This document shows positions 6,016 through 10,670 of a stretch of 10,670 bases of DNA, piece by piece. The stretch's first letter is position 1. Each line of letters starts with the position of its first letter. The notes below the pieces were generated by a model. The model was not told where the DNA came from and did no database searches. It was given only the letters and a program-made list of their open reading frames with translations. Location: NCBI GenBank assembly GCA_905235355.1, contig CAJOLM010000030.1, positions 1 through 10,670 on the forward strand, written 5' to 3'. Position numbers and translations under genes: made by a program. This DNA is from an uncultured Elusimicrobiales bacterium. Its GTDB lineage: Bacteria > Elusimicrobiota > Elusimicrobia > Elusimicrobiales > Elusimicrobiaceae.

Positions 6016-6062
6016 TTTTTGGAGAATGAGGTATGAAAAAGCAAATAAGAACCTCTACAGAT

Positions 6063-6090
6063 AGTATAGCAATTTTTTGAGCGTTTGCAA
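6063..6090 (-). promoter_or_regulatory. Promoter of tRNA-Ala
   Basis: On the minus strand TTGCAA (6090-6085) and TATACT (6068-6063) are separated by 16 nt, and the -10 is extended (TGCTATACT). This predicts a start near 6056 and a 5' leader of about 40 nt before the mature tRNA. It lies in the 90-nt gap after the GT9 gene, which shows no convincing terminator of its own. Confidence 0.6.
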
Positions 6091-6105
6091 AGTTTTTTCT
6101 TATAG

Positions 6106-7308
6106 CTATTGCGCAAGCAGTTTTTCTGCTTCAGCGACTACCCGTTCCGGGCTAATAGCTTGCAAGCAACGGTTGGTGTCAAATAACGGGCAGCGGCTCA
6201 TCCAGTCCGTCACAATATTCATACACGTGTGGCAAGAGCCGGCTTGTAAATTGACGTTGCGCGCATATCCAAAATACTCCACCGGGGTCGGCCCAAACAT
6301 TACCACCGCGCGCGTGCTGGTTAAATTAGCCAGCTGCGTCATGCCGCTTTCGCTATCCACATGTAGTTGCGCACCTTCCAAAATATAAGGTAAATCGGCA
6401 AGTTGGCTTTTACCCACTAAACTGATATCTGCAAAATCAAAGGGAGCGCTATTGCTGCCGCCTAATTGTACAATTTTAATTTCCGGAAATTTGGCTTTAA
6501 ACAGGCGGGCAAATTGTTCCCAATGCGCGCGCGGCCAACAGCGGGTGGCGGCACGTCCATGCAAGTCAGTATTATTATTCGTGCCGTCGTGAATAGTGAT
6601 ATATTTTTGTCCGGCTAAATTAAATTTGGCTAGTGTGTCTTTCATTTTTGCAGGGTCCAGCTTAATGGGTGCGCGGTCGTTTTGCCCGACGGAAATGCCG
6701 GCTGTTAAGCCTTGATTAGCCACACGGCTAAAGCCATGCGCCACTGAAATTTTGGCCCATAAGCCGTCTAAATGAGGGGTATTTTGCGTGACAATTTGCA
6801 ATTTTTGCTGCAAGGCTTGCGCCTCTTTAAAAGCAGGCATCCAGTCGGGTGCTAAGCGTTGCAAGCGGGGCAAATCTGCGTGGTCAAAATTAAACGCATG
6901 GCAGCCGGAAATAACCAGGTCATATTCGCGCGGGTCATAATGGCGGTCTACATAGCCGTCAATATATCCGTCGGAAAATACCATATCCACGGTGGCCTGA
7001 TTATCATAGCAAAAATAAATTTGAGCCGTTTGAAATTGCGCGCGCAAACGCACCACAAACAGTCGCGCCATGCATACATCTCCAATGCCGCCGCGTACGT
7101 GCAGCAGGATTTTTAAACAGTTATCCGGCTTGGCAGCTGCGGGCTTGCATAGACGGCGGAAAAAGAGCTTGGTTTGCTTTTTAAGTTTCTTACGCGCCAA
7201 GTTAAACCGCTGCGCCAGGCGGACAACGGCGCTGTCTTTGCTATATAAATTCGCCAGCTCTTGCAGTTGCAAGAGGGAAAGTTCAAATTCTTCTTTGCTT
7301 GTGGGCAT
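6106..7308 (-). CDS. GT9-family (heptosyltransferase-like) glycosyltransferase
   Basis: Probably transfers a heptose or other sugar from a nucleotide donor onto LPS core or another surface glycan on the cytoplasmic face of the inner membrane. Fold type GT-B. A basic helical N-terminal extension covers residues 1-65. The GT9 N-domain opens with ILLHVRGGIGD, GGIGD being 73-77. The C-domain has YITIHDG (236-242), WPRAHWEQF (258-266), VQLGG, then HVDSESGMTQLA (316-327), where GT9 enzymes usually have NDTGPMHLA, and FGPT (338-341). It ends with Cys359, Cys362, Cys373 and Cys381, the cysteine pattern common in this family, and ISPERV. It has 400 residues, slightly longer than typical because of the extension. 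The start at 7308 has GGAG nine bases upstream. It is divergent from the GT8-galE-glf operon. The donor and acceptor cannot be assigned. Confidence 0.85.
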   Translation of the reverse strand: MPTSKEEFELSLLQLQELANLYSKDSAVVRLAQRFNLARKKLKKQTKLFFRRLCKPAAAKPDNCLKILLHVRGGIGDVCMARLFVVRLRAQFQTAQIYFCYDNQATVDMVFSDGYIDGYVDRHYDPREYDLVISGCHAFNFDHADLPRLQRLAPDWMPAFKEAQALQQKLQIVTQNTPHLDGLWAKISVAHGFSRVANQGLTAGISVGQNDRAPIKLDPAKMKDTLAKFNLAGQKYITIHDGTNNNTDLHGRAATRCWPRAHWEQFARLFKAKFPEIKIVQLGGSNSAPFDFADISLVGKSQLADLPYILEGAQLHVDSESGMTQLANLTSTRAVVMFGPTPVEYFGYARNVNLQAGSCHTCMNIVTDWMSRCPLFDTNRCLQAISPERVVAEAEKLLAQ

Positions 7309-7311
7309 ATA

Positions 7312-7340
7312 TTTGCACTCCGGGTAATTTATGCTAAAAT
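7312..7340 (+). promoter_or_regulatory. Promoter of the GT8-galE-glf operon
   Basis: TTTGCA (7312-7317) and TAAAAT (7335-7340) with a 17-nt spacer and an extended -10 (TGCTAAAAT). Predicted start near 7347. The -10 shares two bases with a leftward -10 candidate (TGATACAAT, minus strand 7347-7339) for the GT9 gene, so the two would compete. Confidence 0.45.
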
Positions 7341-7347
7341 TGTATCA
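7339..7347 (-). promoter_or_regulatory. Extended -10 for the GT9 gene
   Basis: TGATACAAT on the minus strand matches TGnTATAAT at all but one base. No good -35 is seen 16-18 nt upstream. It would give a leader of roughly 25-30 nt before the GT9 start codon at 7308. It overlaps the -10 of the opposite promoter. Confidence 0.4.
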
Positions 7348-7375
7348 TATTCATATATAGGTAAACAGGGGACTT

Positions 7376-8341
7376 ATGGCTAAAAAAAATGCAATTTTCT
7401 TCTCATGTAATGAACGTTTCTTATTTACGCTGTGCGTGGCACTACTGAGCTTAAAAGAACATAATAAAAAACTGTTGGAAAATACGGATGTGCTAGTTTT
7501 CCAGCAAGGGTTTACCGACGAAGATAAAGCCTTTGTAAACAAAATTCATCCCTGCAAATTTACAGACTATAAATTTGCCGTGGAAACTGATTTTAACAAT
7601 ATCAATTTTAAGCATTTTACGCAGCTAACCTTTGCGCGTTATGAAATTTTTGATTTATTAGATATATACGGCAAAGTGCTTTACATTGACGTGGATGTGA
7701 TGATCGGCGGGGATTTGTCCTATATCTTTGACAATTTCGGCTCCAAAGGCGGTGTGGCTATGTGCAAAGACACGCAAAAGGGCCTTACGCTGATTACCAA
7801 AAATTTTGTCCACCCGCTGCCGCAATATGATATGACTGTGCCGTGCTACAATGCAGGGGTCACCTTGTTTACCGACCAAATCCCGCACCGCAAAGAACTG
7901 CGCATGTGGTGCTATCATAAAACAGCCGAGTGGCTGGAAAATTTGGTCTGCCCGGACCAGGGCGTGGTTAATGTCATGCTGCAGGAATTTAACGTACCTA
8001 TAGAGGTGCTGTCGGATATTTGCAATTGCTTGCCGTCTAACCCGAAATACCTGGATAAAGACCGCCACGACGTGCTGATTTACCATTGCGCGGGCGGCGG
8101 CGTGCGTTTTTGGACATATACCTACAATGCCCCGTGGCAAAAATACTACCAGCAGTATTTGGCTTTAGGCGGCAAACCGCATACCGATAAAGAACACGCT
8201 TGGCTAAAATTTATCAAAAAATACAATTTGCAGCGTTTTGACTTTTTTGAACGCAGCCCGGACCCGCAAATGCACCCGGCGCGGTTTTTGAAATATATAT
8301 TGCTATGGCCGTACAAATATATCCGGCGCAAATTTAAATAG
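7376..8341 (+). CDS. GT8-family glycosyltransferase
   Basis: A retaining GT-A enzyme related to the LPS glucosyl/galactosyltransferases (RfaJ/WaaJ type). The metal-binding DxD is DVD at residues 105-107 within VLYIDVDVMIGGDL. Other GT8 landmarks are YNAGV (158-162), CPDQGVVN (192-199) and IYHCAGG (235-241), whose His237 would be the third metal ligand. The C-terminus (FLKYILLWPYKYIRRKFK) is aromatic and strongly basic, which fits peripheral attachment to the inner membrane. It has 321 residues, normal length. The ATG at 7376 follows AGGGGA closely. It is first in an operon with galE and glf; the galE ribosome-binding site overlaps its stop codon. The operon makes UDP-Gal and UDP-Galf, so a galactose-type donor is plausible but not shown. 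Confidence 0.9.
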   Translation: MAKKNAIFFSCNERFLFTLCVALLSLKEHNKKLLENTDVLVFQQGFTDEDKAFVNKIHPCKFTDYKFAVETDFNNINFKHFTQLTFARYEIFDLLDIYGKVLYIDVDVMIGGDLSYIFDNFGSKGGVAMCKDTQKGLTLITKNFVHPLPQYDMTVPCYNAGVTLFTDQIPHRKELRMWCYHKTAEWLENLVCPDQGVVNVMLQEFNVPIEVLSDICNCLPSNPKYLDKDRHDVLIYHCAGGGVRFWTYTYNAPWQKYYQQYLALGGKPHTDKEHAWLKFIKKYNLQRFDFFERSPDPQMHPARFLKYILLWPYKYIRRKFK

Positions 8342-8350
8342 GGAGCTTTT

Positions 8351-9328
8351 ATGAGCAAAAAAATTTTGGTAATGGGTGGGGCCGGGTATATTGGCTCGCA
8401 CACCGTCAAACATTTGGCCGCCAAGGGATACGATTGTGTCGTGGCGGATAATTTGGTGTACGGCCACCGCGAAGCGGTCCCCGCCGGCGTGCCTTTTGAA
8501 AAGGCCGATTTGAATGACCCGTCCTCATTAGAAGCTTTATTTTCCAAATATGATTTTGAAGCGGTGCTGCATTTTGCGGCTTTTGCCTATGTGGGCGAAA
8601 GTGTCACCGATCCGCAAAAATACTATCACAACAATGTGGTGGGCACGCTTAATTTACTAGCAGCTATGAAAAATCATGGGGTGAAGAAAATTGTTTTCTC
8701 CAGCACGTGTGCGACGTATGGGGAGCCGCAATATACCCCCATGGACGAGCAGCACCCGCAAAATCCGATTAATCCCTATGGGCGCACCAAGCTGATGATT
8801 GAGCAGGTTTTTGGCGATTATGCCAAAGCCTACGGGCTGAAATATATTGCGCTGCGTTATTTTAATGCCGCAGGCGCCGCTGCTGATGGCAGCATTGGCG
8901 AGGCGCACAATCCGGAAACGCATTTAATCCCGCTAGTCTTGCAAGCTATTCAGGGCAAGCGTCCGTGCATCAAAATCTTTGGTACGGACTATCCCACCCC
9001 GGACGGTACGTGCCTGCGTGATTATATCCACGTGGAAGATTTAGCCGAGGCCCACCGCCTGGCACTTGAAAAATTAGACCAATACAGCGGATATATTAAT
9101 TTGGGTACCGGGGTTAAAACCTCTGTCAAAGAAATCATTTCTGCTGCGGAAAAAGTGACCGGAAAAAAATGCCCGGTGGAACTGGCGCCGCGCCGTGCCG
9201 GAGACCCGGCCGAATTGTATGCAGCCAAAGGCAAAGGCGAAACAGTGCTGGGTTGGATGCCTACATATATGAACATTGAGGACATTATTGCCACCGCTTG
9301 GAAATGGGAAGAAAATAGAAAATATTAA
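8351..9328 (+). CDS. galE: UDP-glucose 4-epimerase
   Basis: Interconverts UDP-glucose and UDP-galactose with tightly bound NAD+; an extended SDR enzyme of the cytoplasm. The NAD motif GGAGYIG is at 9-15. The catalytic set is Ser/Thr in FSSTCATYG (116-124), Tyr143 and Lys147 in NPYGRTK. RYFNAAGA (169-176) and DGTCLRDYIHVEDLA (218-232) are typical GalE segments. It has 325 residues, the usual length. In GDPAELY (285-290) the site equivalent to E. coli Tyr299 appears to be Leu289. A smaller residue there is known to widen the pocket enough for N-acetylated substrates, so activity on UDP-GlcNAc/UDP-GalNAc is possible; this is inference from my manual alignment. GGGAG lies five bases before the ATG. 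It supplies UDP-Galp to the glf product encoded next. Confidence 0.97.
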   Translation: MSKKILVMGGAGYIGSHTVKHLAAKGYDCVVADNLVYGHREAVPAGVPFEKADLNDPSSLEALFSKYDFEAVLHFAAFAYVGESVTDPQKYYHNNVVGTLNLLAAMKNHGVKKIVFSSTCATYGEPQYTPMDEQHPQNPINPYGRTKLMIEQVFGDYAKAYGLKYIALRYFNAAGAAADGSIGEAHNPETHLIPLVLQAIQGKRPCIKIFGTDYPTPDGTCLRDYIHVEDLAEAHRLALEKLDQYSGYINLGTGVKTSVKEIISAAEKVTGKKCPVELAPRRAGDPAELYAAKGKGETVLGWMPTYMNIEDIIATAWKWEENRKY

Positions 9329-9385
9329 GGGCGTTGGGGCAGCTACCGATTGCGTTTTGGGGACCGAAAATCCCTCTAAATATCT

Positions 9386-10498
9386 ATGGAAAAAATAAAA
9401 AATGTAGTGGTGGGGGCCGGACTGTCTGGCGCGGTATTGGCCGAGCGTCTGGCTAGCCAGCTTAAAGAAGAAGTGCTGGTCATAGACAGCCGGGACCATA
9501 TCGCCGGTATGATGTATGACTTCAAACACTCTTGCGGCATTACCGTGCACCGCTACGGCCCGCATATTTTCCATACCAGTAATCAAAAAATATGGGATTA
9601 TCTCAGCCAGTTTACCGCCTGGCATCCTTTTTGCTTAAAGCCGCTTGCGCGGATAGAGGATAAATATGTATCGCTGCCGTTTAATTTAAACAGCTTGCGG
9701 CAGGTATTTCCGGAAGAGTTAGCGCAGCATTTAGAAAACAAACTGGTGGAAAAATACGGCCATGGGACCAAAGTGCCTGTGATGAAATTGCGCGGCGAAA
9801 CAGACCCGGATTTACAATTTTTAGGTGGCTATGTATATGAAAAAATTTTTGAAAAATACACGCTTAAACAGTGGGGTGTTTCACCTGAAAAAATAGCCCC
9901 GGGTGTTATGGCGCGCGTGCCAATTTTGGTCAGCCGCAAGGACGGATATTTCCAAGACACGTACCAGGCTATCCCGGCGAAGGGGTACACAAAACTGGTG
10001 GAAAATATGCTGCACCACCCGCTTATTACCGTGCGGCTCCAAACACCTTTTTCTACCATTAAAAATACCGTGCAATATGACCGCTTGTTTTATGCGGGGT
10101 CTATTGACGCGTTTTTTGATTACAAATACGGGGAGCTGCCCTACCGCAGTTTGCGTTTTCAAATAGAGCAAAAAGAGACGGAATATTATCAGCCGGCAGT
10201 GGTGGTCAATTATCCAAATGATGTTGATTTTACGCGCATTTGCGAGCACAAGTATTTCTTGGATGAAAAAACGCCACATACTGTTATTTCGGTAGAATTT
10301 CCGCAGGCGTTTAAACGCGGCGAAAACGACCCATACTATCCGATTGAAAACCCGCAAAATGCTGCCTTGTATGCCCGGTATTTGGCAGATGCCCAAAAAC
10401 TGCCCGGCGTGTACTTTTTAGGCCGGTTGGGTGCGTATCAATATTACAGCATGGAACAGACGGCAGCTGCGGCGCTGGCACTATTTGAAAGTTTATAA
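9386..10498 (+). CDS. glf: UDP-galactopyranose mutase
   Basis: Converts UDP-galactopyranose to UDP-galactofuranose using reduced FAD, the only known route to Galf for surface glycans. The FAD-binding VVGAGLSG is at 8-15, and GITVHRYGPHIFHT (51-64) is the flavin and substrate contact region. LKQWG (160-164) lies near the substrate loop, followed by Arg177 and YFQDTYQAIP (188-197). DAFFDY and YRSLRF follow, then TRICEHK with Arg284 and FLGRLGAYQYYSM near the end. These match the mobile loop and active-site arginines of bacterial UGMs. It has 370 residues, normal length. The ATG at 9386 lacks a Shine-Dalgarno, and TAA at 9377-9379 in frame excludes an earlier start. The 57-nt gap after galE has a weak hairpin (GGGA/TCCC, 9360-9374). 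It is last in the operon, before a strong terminator. No galactofuranosyltransferase is recognised in the window. Confidence 0.96.
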   Translation: MEKIKNVVVGAGLSGAVLAERLASQLKEEVLVIDSRDHIAGMMYDFKHSCGITVHRYGPHIFHTSNQKIWDYLSQFTAWHPFCLKPLARIEDKYVSLPFNLNSLRQVFPEELAQHLENKLVEKYGHGTKVPVMKLRGETDPDLQFLGGYVYEKIFEKYTLKQWGVSPEKIAPGVMARVPILVSRKDGYFQDTYQAIPAKGYTKLVENMLHHPLITVRLQTPFSTIKNTVQYDRLFYAGSIDAFFDYKYGELPYRSLRFQIEQKETEYYQPAVVVNYPNDVDFTRICEHKYFLDEKTPHTVISVEFPQAFKRGENDPYYPIENPQNAALYARYLADAQKLPGVYFLGRLGAYQYYSMEQTAAAALALFESL

Positions 10499-10531
10499 TC
10501 TTTGTTGCAATGTAGCACGCAGCAAGACGAG

Positions 10532-10556
10532 GCCACCCTATTAGGGTGGCTTTTTT
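10532..10556 (+). terminator. Rho-independent terminator after glf
   Basis: GCCACCC, loop TATTA, GGGTGGC, then TTTTTT: a perfect 7-bp GC-rich stem with a clean T-run, 33 nt after the glf stop. It closes the GT8-galE-glf operon. Confidence 0.95.
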
Positions 10557-10576
10557 ATCGTCAGAAAAAATTTTTT

Positions 10577-10609
10577 GGCCTAATAGAACTTTTTGTTGGT
10601 AATACGGTC
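10577..10609 (+). repeat. 33-nt dispersed motif, copy 2 (plus orientation)
   Basis: Matches the reverse complement of 66-98 at 28 of 33 positions, including CTAATAGAACTTT and TGTTGGTAA. Here it lies between the operon terminator and the start of a new gene 36 nt downstream, and it overlaps the proposed -35 of that gene. That suggests an operator or promoter role. Confidence 0.6.
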
Positions 10610-10625
10610 CTAGAAATGATTTAAT
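10596..10625 (+). promoter_or_regulatory. Possible promoter of the gene at the right edge
   Basis: TTGGTA (10596-10601), an 18-nt spacer and TTTAAT (10620-10625) preceded by TGA, which makes an extended -10. The start would fall just ahead of the GGAGA at 10635-10639. The -35 lies within the 33-nt motif. Confidence 0.35.
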
Positions 10626-10644
10626 ATTATTTTTGGAGACAGGT

Positions 10645-10670
10645 ATGATAAAAAAGTATGTTGTAAATGT
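10645..10670 (+). CDS. Start of an unidentified gene (partial, runs off the window)
   Basis: The ATG at 10645 follows GGAGA by five bases and opens the reading frame MIKKYVVN to the end of the window. A terminator and a promoter candidate precede it, so a new transcription unit probably begins here. Eight complete codons are too few to suggest a function. Confidence 0.5.

Noticed and set aside
5683..6036. Open frames on the plus strand giving peptides ending like DRTCDLLHAMQALSQLSYGP or RQGSNLRPPACHAGALPAE
   Set aside because: These are translations of the antisense of tRNA-Ala and of the tandem repeats, a well-known false-gene signature; the repeat periodicity explains the repeated peptide.
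9330..9398. Open stretch between galE and glf reading like a peptide (GAATDCVFGTENPSKYLW)
   Set aside because: It has no start codon, is out of frame with galE and runs into glf in another frame; chance is the simplest explanation.
66..10609. Inverted 33-nt copies as terminal repeats of a 10.5-kb transposon
   Set aside because: The enclosed genes are housekeeping and glycan genes with no transposase or integrase, and no target-site duplication can be seen next to the copies.

Overview
The window reads as a chromosomal segment of a Gram-negative gut-type bacterium, most likely an Elusimicrobiota (Elusimicrobium-like) member. That assignment is an inference. It rests on a type IV prepilin with an unusually long leader before an FTLIELLVVVLIIG core, and on the general look of the proteins; no marker gene settles it. 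There are no signs of phage, transposase, CRISPR or a classical defence system.

Layout. (1) 1-259: a possible C-terminal tail of an upstream gene, a 33-nt motif that recurs inverted at the far end of the window, a doubtful small ORF, and the region just upstream of mutS, which has no Shine-Dalgarno but has an extended -10 right before the ATG. (2) 260-4721: mutS and mutL overlapping by 8 nt, a complete methyl-independent mismatch repair pair, because MutL carries the endonuclease motif. (3) 4737-6105, minus strand and converging on mutL: from right to left a tRNA-Ala(GGC), its terminator, two more copies of a 116/117-bp unit each holding a terminator hairpin, a promoter, a strongly structured RNA of about 210 nt, and a prepilin gene. 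The structured RNA has mutually exclusive pairings typical of a transcription attenuator or riboswitch ending 45 nt before the pilin start. The prepilin leader is itself encoded by a double palindrome resembling a REP/RPE-type repeat. (4) 6106-7308, minus strand: a GT9 (heptosyltransferase-like) glycosyltransferase. (5) 7376-10498, plus strand, divergent from it: a GT8 glycosyltransferase, galE and glf, closed by a strong Rho-independent terminator at 10532-10556. (6) 10577-10670: the second copy of the 33-nt motif, a possible promoter and the first nine codons of another gene.

How the genes fit together: galE makes UDP-galactopyranose, glf turns it into UDP-galactofuranose, and the GT8 and GT9 enzymes are probable users of activated sugars in LPS-, capsule- or glycan-type surface polymers. 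The prepilin adds another surface function. The mutSL pair is unrelated housekeeping.

The most interesting part is 5230-5940: a candidate undescribed attenuator RNA, a palindromic element read in frame as a pilin leader, and tandem tRNA-linked terminator repeats, all on one strand.
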